64,000 bases of DNA, taken from assembly GCF_018449675.1 (NCBI RefSeq), contig NZ_JAAVUZ010000007.1, positions 1 through 64,000 of the forward strand, in the 5' to 3' direction. The translations under genes and the position numbers were made by a program. This document shows, in pieces, positions 17,468-26,295 of the stretch. Source of the DNA: Glaciihabitans sp. dw_435. Lineage in GTDB: Bacteria > Actinomycetota > Actinomycetes > Actinomycetales > Microbacteriaceae. The notes beneath the pieces were generated by a model, which saw only the letters and a list, made by a program, of their open reading frames with translations, was not told where the DNA came from and ran no database searches. Each line of letters begins with the position of its first letter. Position 1 is the stretch's first letter.

Positions 17468-19042
17468 ATGAGTAGCCGCCAGCTGCCGCGGACGTTTGGC
17501 GGTGCGGTCGCGACACCGCACGTGCTGGCAACGGATGCCGCAGAGGCGGTGCTCGCGGAGGGCGGCTCCGCGATCGATGCCGCCATTGCCGCCGCCGCAG
17601 TGCTGACAGTGGTGTACCCACATAATGTCGCGCTCGGCGGAGACCTCATCGCCCTCGTGCGAACACCGGACGGCGTGGTGCGGTGCGTCAATGCATCCGG
17701 ACGCGCGCCACAGGCACAGACCGGTGAACGCCTGCGGGCCGTCCACGGGAGCCGACTTCCCGCCCGTGGTGTTGACACCGTCACCATTCCCGGCGGCGTG
17801 CGCGGGTGGGACGTCCTTCACGGACTCGGCGGGCAACTGCCGTGGTCACACTGCTTCGATGCGGCGGTGGTGCACGCCGACGAGGGCGTGCCGGTTGCCC
17901 GCGATCTTGCGCGCAACATCGCGGAAGCCCATGGCCTTCTGGCGTCGGACCCCGGTGCCGGTGCCCTGTTCGTCCCCGGCGGTCGACCGTTGGGTCTCGG
18001 CGACGCCCTTAGGCAACCTCGTCTCGCCGAAACGTTCCGTCGGTTGCAGCGGCACGGAGCCGAGGACTTCTACACCGGAGACATCGCCGCCCAGCTCGTT
18101 GCCGGCCTCCGGGCGCACGCGTCGGTCGCTACGCTTGCCGACTTTGCGCGCCAGGACGCGCAGGTCGAGGAGCCCATCAGTGGCACGTTCGGACGATTCG
18201 GCGTGCACACGAGTGGTCCCAACACCCAGGGCTTCATGGTGCTGCGGGCGCTCGCCGCACTCGAGGGGACTCCGATCGCGGATCCGCTGGGCGCCGGGCT
18301 TGGCGAGCTGATGAGCATCTTCCGCGACGCCAACGCCCTGCGGGACGAGCTCCTCGCCGATCCAGAATTCGCTGCCGTCGACCTCGCCCGGTTGCTCGAT
18401 CCACGGTCGGAGCTGTCCCGTTCGACCGCGTCTCTGGCGCGCCCCGGCGTGCCGCGCGCGGCCGGTGACACGGTGGGAATATCGGTTCTCGACGCGGACG
18501 GCATGGCGGTCTCGCTTATCCAGAGCGTGTACTGGGCCTTCGGATCGGGCGTACTCGAACCGAACACGGGAGTGTTGTTCCACAACCGTGGCACGTCGTT
18601 TTCTCTGGATCCGGCATCCCCTAACGTCATCGAGCCGGGCAAACGGCCCCGGCATACCCTCATGCCGCTCATCGTCACCGAGGGAGAGGACCTCCGGTTG
18701 GTGCTCGCTGCCCAGGGTGGGCAAGGGCAGCCCCAGGTGCACACGCAACTGCTCCTGCGCCTGTGGGACGGAGCAGACGTCTCCGCCGCCGTTGACGCGC
18801 CGCGCGCCATTGTGGGTGTCAGTGATGACGGCGAGAGTGCGGACACGGTCTTCGCCGAGGCATCCGTCGCTCAGACGTCCCTGACAAGCATCAGCAAACA
18901 GGGGATGCCCGTGCGTTCGGTGCCAGACCTCGGTGACCTTGTCGGCCAGGCGAATGCCATCGCCGTGGGAATCGACGGCGTGACCGCCGCGAGCGACCCC
19001 CGGGCGGATGGCTCGGCGGTCGTGCTCTCGCGCGGGGAGTAG
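17468..19042 (+). CDS. Gamma-glutamyltransferase-like, no signal peptide
   Basis: A 524-residue Ntn-hydrolase of the gamma-glutamyltranspeptidase family. The N-terminal half has the ATPHVLAT and IDAAIAAAAVL and NVALGGD segments. The autoprocessing and nucleophile Thr is expected in GDTVGISVLDADG, where family members more often have TTH. Other family-like elements are FGSGVLEPNTGVLFHN and the C-terminal GQPQVHTQ. Unlike secreted GGTs there is no signal peptide, so it is predicted to be cytoplasmic. It closes the forward operon, 26 bp after the aldehyde dehydrogenase, and could hydrolyse gamma-glutamylated intermediates. The active-site Thr is conserved, but the loop around it is unusual. Confidence 0.82.
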   Translation: MSSRQLPRTFGGAVATPHVLATDAAEAVLAEGGSAIDAAIAAAAVLTVVYPHNVALGGDLIALVRTPDGVVRCVNASGRAPQAQTGERLRAVHGSRLPARGVDTVTIPGGVRGWDVLHGLGGQLPWSHCFDAAVVHADEGVPVARDLARNIAEAHGLLASDPGAGALFVPGGRPLGLGDALRQPRLAETFRRLQRHGAEDFYTGDIAAQLVAGLRAHASVATLADFARQDAQVEEPISGTFGRFGVHTSGPNTQGFMVLRALAALEGTPIADPLGAGLGELMSIFRDANALRDELLADPEFAAVDLARLLDPRSELSRSTASLARPGVPRAAGDTVGISVLDADGMAVSLIQSVYWAFGSGVLEPNTGVLFHNRGTSFSLDPASPNVIEPGKRPRHTLMPLIVTEGEDLRLVLAAQGGQGQPQVHTQLLLRLWDGADVSAAVDAPRAIVGVSDDGESADTVFAEASVAQTSLTSISKQGMPVRSVPDLGDLVGQANAIAVGIDGVTAASDPRADGSAVVLSRGE

Positions 19043-19063
19043 GTACCTCCGGCCGCTGTACCG

Positions 19064-20458
19064 CTAGTGTCCCCGGCCCGACACGATGTCGGCCATGGTG
19101 GCGATCGGGGAGGTGGTGCTCCGTTTGCTCGCTTCCGCCCGGTCCGCCGCGGAGTATGCGGCGTAGAGCGCCTTCACGGCGATGTAGCGAAGTGGTTCGG
19201 GTTCCCATTTTCGCACGCGGTGATTGACCCAGGGGAGTTCGGTGAGCTCGCTGGGGGTGCCGAGGATGAGGTCGCGAAGGGTGCGCCCGGCGAGGTTCGT
19301 TGACGTCACGCCGGTACCGACATAGCCGCCGGCCCAGGCCAGTCCGGTGTCTGGGTCGAGGCCCACGGTGGCGGACCAGTCGCGGGGCACGCCGAGCACA
19401 CCGGACCAGACGTGTTCGATCGCCGCGGATTCCGTGGCGGGAAAGAAGCGCGTCAGGATGTCCCGCAGGAGGCCCACCGTGCGTGGGTCGGTCGCGCCAT
19501 CGTTGTCGGTGCCCGAACCGTAGCGATAGGGAACGCCGCGACCGCCAATCGCGATGCGATCATCAGCGGTGCGCTGGGCGTACATGTAGGCGTGCGCCTG
19601 ATCGCCCAGAGTCTCGTACCCGTTCCAGCCGATCTGATCCCAGGTGTCGGAGGGGAGCGGCTCGGTGACGATGAGGGACGAGTTCATGGGCAGCCAGGTG
19701 CGACCAAGACCCTTGAGCTGCGCGGTGAAGCCTTCGGTGGCGCGCACAATCGTGTCGGCCGTGACGGTGCCGAACCCGGTGACTGCTTCGTGCGGCCGGA
19801 TCTCGGTGACCCGGGTGTCCTCGTAGATTTCGACGCCGAGCGCCTCGACCACCCGGGCCAGTCCCGCTGCAAGCTTGGCCGGGTGGATGCGGGCGCAGTG
19901 CGGGTGCCACATGGCGCCCGTCGTGCCGTGCACATTGATACGGGAGGTGGCCTCGGCCGCGCTGAGCAACTCGACATCGGTCATCGACCACTCGGCGGCT
20001 TCGGCGACGGCGCCCAGCAGGCGTGACTGCTGCGCGGGACTTGTCGCGACGGTGAACTCACCGCCCTTGACGATGTCGCAGTCGATGCCCTCGAGCGCGG
20101 CCACCCTGATGACCTCGTCAACGGTGTCGTTCATTGCCGTCTGCTGGCGGCCCACCGCATCCCTGCCGTGCGAGGCGAGATAGGACCCGCGTCCACCGGT
20201 GATCTCGTTGGTGAGCCATCCACCATTGCGTCCCGAGGCGCCGAACCCGGCGAAGCGCTGCTCGAGGATCACGATGCGCAGGTGCGGGGCCACCTTCTTG
20301 AGGTAGTAGGCGGTCCAGAGGCCCGTGTAACCGGCACCGACGATGCACACGTCGGCACTCGTGGAGCCGGGAAGCGGCGCCCGGTCGGGGGAGCGTCCGA
20401 GGTCGTTCCACCAGAACGAGACGCCGCCGTTCACCGGTTCCGGATACGGGGCGTTCAT
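19064..20458 (-). CDS. PuuB-like FAD-dependent oxidoreductase (second copy)
   Basis: A 464-residue DAO-family flavoprotein related to the one at 13151-14560. Seen: VSFWWNDLG near the start, FAD-binding VCIVGAGYTGLWTAYYL, EQRFAGFGASGRNGGW, and a C-terminal AGGYVGTGVTSTNLAG. I chose ATG at 20458, which overlaps the stop of the preceding permease gene by 4 bp; a 653-residue open frame extending to 21025 only reads through potC in another frame. Being last in the pot operon, it probably oxidises the imported polyamine or its gamma-glutamyl derivative. Confidence 0.86.
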   Translation of the reverse strand: MNAPYPEPVNGGVSFWWNDLGRSPDRAPLPGSTSADVCIVGAGYTGLWTAYYLKKVAPHLRIVILEQRFAGFGASGRNGGWLTNEITGGRGSYLASHGRDAVGRQQTAMNDTVDEVIRVAALEGIDCDIVKGGEFTVATSPAQQSRLLGAVAEAAEWSMTDVELLSAAEATSRINVHGTTGAMWHPHCARIHPAKLAAGLARVVEALGVEIYEDTRVTEIRPHEAVTGFGTVTADTIVRATEGFTAQLKGLGRTWLPMNSSLIVTEPLPSDTWDQIGWNGYETLGDQAHAYMYAQRTADDRIAIGGRGVPYRYGSGTDNDGATDPRTVGLLRDILTRFFPATESAAIEHVWSGVLGVPRDWSATVGLDPDTGLAWAGGYVGTGVTSTNLAGRTLRDLILGTPSELTELPWVNHRVRKWEPEPLRYIAVKALYAAYSAADRAEASKRSTTSPIATMADIVSGRGH

Positions 20459-21333
20459 CGGCCCACCATCGTTCCGGCGAGGCCCGCTGCCCCGCTGCCG
20501 GATCCGCCCGGATCCCGGCGCAACACGAGGGCCACGACTCCGAGCACGATCAGGGTCAGCACGAGCATGAGTGTAGACATGGCGGCGATCTCTGGCCGCA
20601 GCGACGCTTTCAGCGAGGCGAAGATGTAGACGGGCCAGGGCGTGGAACCTGCCACGGACACGAACGAGGAGACGACGGTGTTGTCGAGACTGAGCGTGAA
20701 TGCGAGCAGGGCACCGGAGATGACCGCCGGTCGGATCAGCGGAAGCGTGATGTCGACGAATCGCCGGAACGGTGAGGCATACAGATCGGCTGCCGCCTCT
20801 TCGAGGGACTCGTTCATTCCCGTCATCCTCGCGCGCACGATGAAGGTAACGACTGCACTCGAAAACAGTGAGTTGGCGATGATGAGACGCACCTGTCCGA
20901 TGTTGAATCCCGTCAGCCCCCAGTCGACGCCGAGGGTGACGAACCAGGGCAGCAGCGAGATCGCACTCACGATCTCCGGGGTGACCATCACGAGACCGAG
21001 CAGCACGAGAAGTCCGGGCGTCCACCAGCCAGCACGGCGGGCGAGGGCGATACCTGCGAACGTGCCCAGCACCGTGGACACCACCGCGACCCCGGCGGCT
21101 GTTATCAGCGACACCGAGATCGAGTTGGTAATGGCGGGGTTGGCGAGCGCGTCGAGGTAGGGCTGGATGCCGAAGCCCTCGAACGCCTGCAGGGTGCGCC
21201 CCGTGTTGAACGAGAAGATGACGATGACGACGATCGGGAAGAACAGGAATGCGAGGCCAAGAACACCCCAGATGGACAGCAGAGCGTCGATGGGAGACTT
21301 TCGGCGTCGGCGACCGATGCGGGGCGTGGTCAT
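20455..21333 (-). CDS. potC: Polyamine ABC permease, PotC-type
   Basis: A 292-residue inner-membrane permease with six predicted helices and the EAA loop near MNESLEEAAADLYASPF, which contacts the ATPase. Type and order (after the PotB-like gene) match the spermidine/putrescine importer of the PotABCD class. It overlaps both neighbours by 4 bp. Confidence 0.9.
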   Translation of the reverse strand: MTTPRIGRRRRKSPIDALLSIWGVLGLAFLFFPIVVIVIFSFNTGRTLQAFEGFGIQPYLDALANPAITNSISVSLITAAGVAVVSTVLGTFAGIALARRAGWWTPGLLVLLGLVMVTPEIVSAISLLPWFVTLGVDWGLTGFNIGQVRLIIANSLFSSAVVTFIVRARMTGMNESLEEAAADLYASPFRRFVDITLPLIRPAVISGALLAFTLSLDNTVVSSFVSVAGSTPWPVYIFASLKASLRPEIAAMSTLMLVLTLIVLGVVALVLRRDPGGSGSGAAGLAGTMVGR

Positions 21334-22286
21334 AACGGTTCCTTCGGTGACAGCGTGAGGGAGGTTGCGGCCGTGGTGATCCGGCCGACGAGCTTCAGGA
21401 GGCCGCCCACGACCGCGCTTGTGCCGAAGATCGCGAACATCAGCAGCACGGCCATTGCCGCCCCCAGCGCCCAGTTCTGGGCGCTCTGGAACTGCCCGGC
21501 CACCATCTGGCCGACCATGCTTCCCTTGGCTCCGCCCAGCACGGTGGGGGTGATGTAGTCACCCATCAGCGGGACGAAAACGAGGAGAAGGCCCGCCGTC
21601 ACGCCCGGGGACGTCAGGGGAACGGTGACCCGCCAGAACGTGCTCCATGCCGTGCCGCCCAGGTCGCGGCTCGCTTCGAGCAGCCTGGGATCCAGGCGCT
21701 CCAGTGCGACGTACAGGGGCAGGATCATCAGGGGAAGGTAGTTGTAGACGACACCGAGCTGCACAGCACCGGAGGTGTACAGGACCTTCAGCGGGGTGTC
21801 GATGATGTGCGCGCTCTGCAGCACATTCGATACGAAACCATCGGGGCTGAGCGAGATCTGCCACCCGATGGTGCGCACGAGAAAGTTCGTCCAGTAGGGG
21901 ATCAACACGAGCGCGAGGACCACCCCACGCCAGCGGGCCGCGAGCTTCACGGCCATCCAGTACGCCATCGGGAACGCGATCACCAGACAGAGGATCGTGC
22001 CGATGACGGAGATGTTCAGCGTCCGCCCGAAGATCGCGAAGAACGCGGGAGACGCAGCCTCCACGTAGCGGTCGAAGGAGAGCACATCGTTGTCGTGAGT
22101 GGTGTAGATATCGGGCTTGTAGCCGAAGCTGTACCAGACGACCAGGCCGAACGGCAGGATGAAGAACAGCAGGATCCACAGGCCGATCGGGAGGGCGCCG
22201 ATCCCTCGCGGCACCCGGAGCCACCGCCGAGAGGCGGGCGGCGGAGCGATCGGCACCTCCGCCGCCGGCGCCTCGATCGTGGTCAT
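21330..22286 (-). CDS. potB: Polyamine ABC permease, PotB-type
   Basis: A 318-residue permease with six or seven hydrophobic helices, a polar N-terminal stretch of about 25 residues, and an EAA-like loop around LLEASRDLGGTAWSTFW. YNYLPLMILPLY upstream of that loop is typical of PotB. It overlaps potD and potC by 4 bp each, so the transporter subunits are translationally coupled. Confidence 0.9.
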   Translation of the reverse strand: MTTIEAPAAEVPIAPPPASRRWLRVPRGIGALPIGLWILLFFILPFGLVVWYSFGYKPDIYTTHDNDVLSFDRYVEAASPAFFAIFGRTLNISVIGTILCLVIAFPMAYWMAVKLAARWRGVVLALVLIPYWTNFLVRTIGWQISLSPDGFVSNVLQSAHIIDTPLKVLYTSGAVQLGVVYNYLPLMILPLYVALERLDPRLLEASRDLGGTAWSTFWRVTVPLTSPGVTAGLLLVFVPLMGDYITPTVLGGAKGSMVGQMVAGQFQSAQNWALGAAMAVLLMFAIFGTSAVVGGLLKLVGRITTAATSLTLSPKEPL

Positions 22287-23425
22287 GCGCCCGCCGCAGC
22301 CTTGAGCTCGTCGTAAATGCTGATGATCGTGCCATCCATGGAGGTCATCTGGCTGTAGACCAGTTTTGACATGATCTCGTCACTGATGAAGATCAGGTCC
22401 GTGCGCTCGACGCCGGCGGCGGTCGCTGCGGCCTCGATGCCCTCAATGCCCGTGTTGTATCCCACGTAGGTGAGCTCCTTGAGCGAGACGGTGGGATCGA
22501 GCACATAGTTGATGAACTGGTAAGCGGCATCCTCGTGCGGGGCTCCCTTGACGATCGCCCAGTTGTCCTGCCAGAGGTTCGCACCTTCGGTGGGCCACAC
22601 CCACTTGTACCGGTCGGGTTCCTTGTTGGTGAGCAGGCCGAGTCGGGCGTCACCGTTCCAGCAGTGGATCAGGGCACGCGCCGACGTCGAAATTGAGGCG
22701 TTGGTGGATGACTCGAACGTCTGAACGTGAGGCGCGATCTTGGCAAGAACAAACTTGCGGTACGCCTCGACGTCGGCCTTGTTCGTCGTGTTGGGATCGA
22801 TGCCATTGGCGTAGAAGTAGGTGAAGGCCACCTCGCCCTGGTCCTCCAGAAGGGAGAAGCTTCCCGAGGCTTCGTTTTGTGCGGCATCAAGGAAGTCGGC
22901 CCACGACGTCAGTTCCCGCTTGATCACGGTGGTGTCGTAGACGTAGCCGGTCGATCCCCAGTCCTTGCACACCGAGTACTTGTTGCCCGGGTCGAAGGGG
23001 GTGTCGACAACGCCGGCGTTCAGGTTCTTCATATTCGGGAGCTTGGTGAGGTCGAGCTCCGTGAGCAAACCCGCGGTCGCCATTTGTTTGACGGACGAAT
23101 GGGTGGGAACACAGATGTCGTAGCCGGTCGTACCCTTCGCGGCGCTGAGCTTGGAAATCATCTCGGCGTTGGAGCCATAGGAGTCGAGGGTGATAGTCGG
23201 TCCCTTCGACTTGGTGTAGGCCGAGAGCACCTTGGGATCGTCGTACTCGCCCCAGGTGTAGATGTTGAGCGCACCACCCGCCGAGCCGCCGCCGCCAGGG
23301 CTGGCGCAGGCAGCGAGGAAGGCGGCAATGCCGACGGCGGCCGCTCCGCCAAGCACCGTGCGCCGGGAGAGGGAGTTCTTAAGGGCTTCCGGAAGGAGAA
23401 TGCGGATGTTCTGTGGCTGGTCCAT
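22283..23425 (-). CDS. potD: Polyamine-binding lipoprotein, PotD-type
   Basis: A 380-residue extracytoplasmic solute-binding protein. The N-terminus combines a twin-arginine-type motif (SRRTVLGG) with a hydrophobic stretch and a lipobox LAAC, so it is probably a Tat-exported, lipid-anchored receptor. The mature part starts with a Gly/Ser linker, then LNIYTWGEY, typical of the spermidine/putrescine receptors. Residues such as YDICVPTHSS and WAIVKGAPHEDAAYQFINY fit the same family. Ligand specificity cannot be assigned by eye. Confidence 0.9.
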   Translation of the reverse strand: MDQPQNIRILLPEALKNSLSRRTVLGGAAAVGIAAFLAACASPGGGGSAGGALNIYTWGEYDDPKVLSAYTKSKGPTITLDSYGSNAEMISKLSAAKGTTGYDICVPTHSSVKQMATAGLLTELDLTKLPNMKNLNAGVVDTPFDPGNKYSVCKDWGSTGYVYDTTVIKRELTSWADFLDAAQNEASGSFSLLEDQGEVAFTYFYANGIDPNTTNKADVEAYRKFVLAKIAPHVQTFESSTNASISTSARALIHCWNGDARLGLLTNKEPDRYKWVWPTEGANLWQDNWAIVKGAPHEDAAYQFINYVLDPTVSLKELTYVGYNTGIEGIEAAATAAGVERTDLIFISDEIMSKLVYSQMTSMDGTIISIYDELKAAAGA

Positions 23426-23491
23426 TGCTTCACTTTCGAATCGGGAGATGGGGGAGGCGATGCGGAATGCGGAGTGCGGAAGGACAGTCGT

Positions 23492-24643
23492 TCAGGAGGT
23501 GAAGAGGCGTACGGCGTCCGCTATCCACGAGCAGACAACGGGCGAGCCGAGTTCGGTGGGCGGGTTGGCTGAGCGCGGCAAACGGGCAAGGATTTGGGCG
23601 TCACTGGCGGTATGGATGACGAGTTGAAGGCTGTGACCGAGTTCGGACACCCCGCGCAGCACCCCGTGCACCGTGTTGGGCGGCGACGATATGCCGTGGG
23701 TGGCGGCCGCCGCCGAGGCATCCACTATTACCGCCTCGGGACGCACCGAGGCGGTCACGGCTCCGCCCACGGCGGCGGGAATCTCACCCCTCGCTTGCCG
23801 GGACGAGCGCAGCGTCAGATCGGGCGTGTGCACAGTTGTCCCCGTGGCATCAAAGCCCTCGATCGTGCCGGTGAACGCGTTCTGCCGTCCGATGAACCCC
23901 GCGACAAAGGCGGACTCCGGCGCGTCGTATACCTGGGCCGCGGTACCGATCTGTTCGATGCCGCCGTCCTTCATCACGGCGACCCGGTCGCTCATGGAGA
24001 GCGCTTCCTCCTGGTCGTGGGTGACGAAGATGAAGGTGGTGCCGAGTTCGCTCTGGAGCAGCTTGAGCTCGACCTGCATCTCCTCGCGCAGCTTTCGGTC
24101 GAGGGCGCTCATGGGTTCGTCGAGCAGGAGCACCGCGGGGCGGTTGACCAGGGCGCGGGCGAGCGCGACGCGCTGCTGCTGGCCGCCAGAGAGTTGTGCG
24201 GGTTTGCGATCGGCGAATGCCGTCATCCGCACCATGTCGAGAGATCGACGTACCCGGTCGGCCATCTCCGAGCGGGCGACCCCGCTGCGGCGCAGTCCGT
24301 ACGCCACGTTGTCGGCGACCGTGAGGTGCGGGAAAAGGGCATAGGCCTGAAAGACGGTGTTCACCGGACGCTTGTGCGGCGGCAGGTTTTCGACGTGCTT
24401 TCCGGAGATCTGGATGGAACCGTCGTCCGGGAACTCGAAGCCTCCAATCATCCGCAGGGTCGTGGTCTTGCCGCATCCGCTGGGCCCAAGAAGGCTGAGG
24501 AACTCGCCTGCCTGCACACTGAGGCTGAGATCGGAGACGGCCGTTGCCGTTCCGTATCGCTTGGTCAGCGACCGCAGCTCGACAGATCCGGGTGCGCCGG
24601 CGAGGGCTGCCGTCGCGGACTCGCCGGTATCGATGACACTCAC
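23492..24643 (-). CDS. potA: Polyamine ABC ATPase, PotA-type
   Basis: A 383-residue ABC ATPase with Walker A GPSGCGKTT near residue 55, signature LSGGQQQR, Walker B VLLLDEPMSALD and the switch His in FVTHDQEEAL. The C-terminal ~130 residues form a TOBE-like regulatory domain as in PotA. The N-terminus overlaps the amidohydrolase stop by 4 bp; a 66-bp gap separates it from potD, the only real gap in the operon, and may hold a second ribosome-binding or processing site. Confidence 0.92.
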   Translation of the reverse strand: MSVIDTGESATAALAGAPGSVELRSLTKRYGTATAVSDLSLSVQAGEFLSLLGPSGCGKTTTLRMIGGFEFPDDGSIQISGKHVENLPPHKRPVNTVFQAYALFPHLTVADNVAYGLRRSGVARSEMADRVRRSLDMVRMTAFADRKPAQLSGGQQQRVALARALVNRPAVLLLDEPMSALDRKLREEMQVELKLLQSELGTTFIFVTHDQEEALSMSDRVAVMKDGGIEQIGTAAQVYDAPESAFVAGFIGRQNAFTGTIEGFDATGTTVHTPDLTLRSSRQARGEIPAAVGGAVTASVRPEAVIVDASAAAATHGISSPPNTVHGVLRGVSELGHSLQLVIHTASDAQILARLPRSANPPTELGSPVVCSWIADAVRLFTS

Positions 24644-26295
24644 GCCGACACCGCTTCCGTGGTGCTCGCCGAGTAGACGACCTCTCCACCGATGATCGTG
24701 TAGGCGACACTCGCGGAACCGATCTCGGCAACGGGGGCAGCGAAGATGTCCCGGTCGAGGATCACGATGTCGCCCGCCTTGCCCACCTCGATGCTGCCGG
24801 AGCGTGCCTCGTCATGGTTGAGGAACGCCGTGCCGAGGCTGTGGGCGATGAGCGCATCGGCGAGGGACAGCGCCTGCTCCCCGAGGAAGGGGAGGGCGGC
24901 AGCGCCGGTCGCCCCGGCGGGCGCCCGGTTCACGGAGGTATGGATGATCTCCAGGGCGTTGGCGGTGCTGACGGGCCAGTCGCTTCCCGAGGCGAGCGGC
25001 GCCCCCGCCCGCTGCAGCGAACCGAAGGGATACTGCCAGCCTGCCCGGCGGGTGCCGAGGAAGGGAATCGTGAGGGTGTCCATCTGCGCCTCGTGCCGCG
25101 CCCACAACGGCTGCATGTTCGCCACCGCGCCGAGCTCCGCGAACCGGGGGATGTCGTCGGGGTGGATGATCTGGATGTGGGCGAGTGTGTGGCGCAGGTC
25201 GCTGTCGCCGTTCGCGTCACGGGCGGCTTCGATCGCGTCGAGCGCCTCGCGCACGGCCCGGTCGCCGAGGGCGTGATAGTGAAGCTGGAAGCCAAGGGCA
25301 TCCAGCTCGATCGAGAGTTCCTTGAGCGTGGTCGGATCGACGAAGCTCTTGCCGGTGTTCTCGCCCGGGCAGCCGCACGCATCGAGGTACGGCTCGAGCA
25401 TTCCGGCGGTGAAGTTCTCGGCCACGCCATCCTGCATGATCTTGACCGTCGTCGCCCGGAATCCGCCGGCAAGAGCGCGCTCGCGCTTCGCGACGATTTC
25501 GGGGATCTGCTCGAGCCCCCGGTTGCGGTCCCACCAGATTGCGCCAACCACGTGGGCCTTGAGCACGCCGGACGCGGTACCGCGCAGGTAGGAGTCCAGC
25601 GGATCGGGGGTGTCGTTGGTGGCGCCCACGATGGCGTCCTGCCAGCCGGTGATACCCCAGGAGAACAGCTGTTGCTGTGCAATCGCGAGGGCCTCATCCA
25701 TGTCGTCCTGGCTCGGGAGAGGCACGTGGCTGGCGACAAATCCCATCGCGCCTTCCTGAAGCGTGCCGATCGCATGACCGTCCGCGTCCCGTTCGATGCG
25801 ACCGTCAAACGGGTCCGGCGTCGAGTCATCGATTCCGGCAATCTCGAGGGCCTTGGAGTTGACCCAGGCGCCGTGACCGTCGCGGTTGGGGAAAAACGCG
25901 GGGCGGTCGGGCACGATCGCATCGAGGGCCGCGGCGCTGGGAAGCCCACCGGGGAACGAATCCATCGACCAGCCGCCGCCAGTGATCCACTGGAGATCCG
26001 GGTTGGCGGCGGCGTACTCCGCGATGCGCGTGAGGTAGCCGTCGGCGGTGACGTACGGAGTGAGGTCGCACGCGATCATGTCGAGGCCCGCGTGATACGG
26101 GTGCACGTGACTGTCCTGGAAACCGGGGGAGACGGTGCCGCCCGCCGCATCGATCTCGGTGGCGCCCGGCACAGCGAGCGCATCGGGCCCGATCGCCGTG
26201 ATGACGCCGTTCTCGATGAGGACGGGTTCTTCCACGACGCCCGCGGGGGTGAACACGTGGCCGCCGGTAATGAGTAAGCGTTCGGAAGTTGTCAT
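24640..26295 (-). CDS. YtcJ-like metal-dependent amidohydrolase
   Basis: A 551-residue amidohydrolase-superfamily enzyme. The metal-binding HxH is in FQDSHVHPYHAG, with later ligands expected in HYHALGDRAVREAL and AHIQIIHPDD, and the catalytic Asp in ASGSDWPVS. Residues 1-70 and the C-terminus form the composite beta-sandwich typical of the family. YtcJ-like enzymes hydrolyse varied amides or imides with few known substrates. Position between the regulator and potA, overlapping both by 4 bp, suggests a step in use of the imported compound, perhaps deacylation of an N-acylated polyamine; this is inference only. Confidence 0.85.
   Translation of the reverse strand: MTTSERLLITGGHVFTPAGVVEEPVLIENGVITAIGPDALAVPGATEIDAAGGTVSPGFQDSHVHPYHAGLDMIACDLTPYVTADGYLTRIAEYAAANPDLQWITGGGWSMDSFPGGLPSAAALDAIVPDRPAFFPNRDGHGAWVNSKALEIAGIDDSTPDPFDGRIERDADGHAIGTLQEGAMGFVASHVPLPSQDDMDEALAIAQQQLFSWGITGWQDAIVGATNDTPDPLDSYLRGTASGVLKAHVVGAIWWDRNRGLEQIPEIVAKRERALAGGFRATTVKIMQDGVAENFTAGMLEPYLDACGCPGENTGKSFVDPTTLKELSIELDALGFQLHYHALGDRAVREALDAIEAARDANGDSDLRHTLAHIQIIHPDDIPRFAELGAVANMQPLWARHEAQMDTLTIPFLGTRRAGWQYPFGSLQRAGAPLASGSDWPVSTANALEIIHTSVNRAPAGATGAAALPFLGEQALSLADALIAHSLGTAFLNHDEARSGSIEVGKAGDIVILDRDIFAAPVAEIGSASVAYTIIGGEVVYSASTTEAVSA

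Noticed and set aside
20459-21025. N-terminal extension of the second PuuB-like oxidase (653-residue reading)
   Set aside because: The extra part only reads potC in another frame. ATG at 20458 gives the family-length protein and the usual 4-bp overlap.
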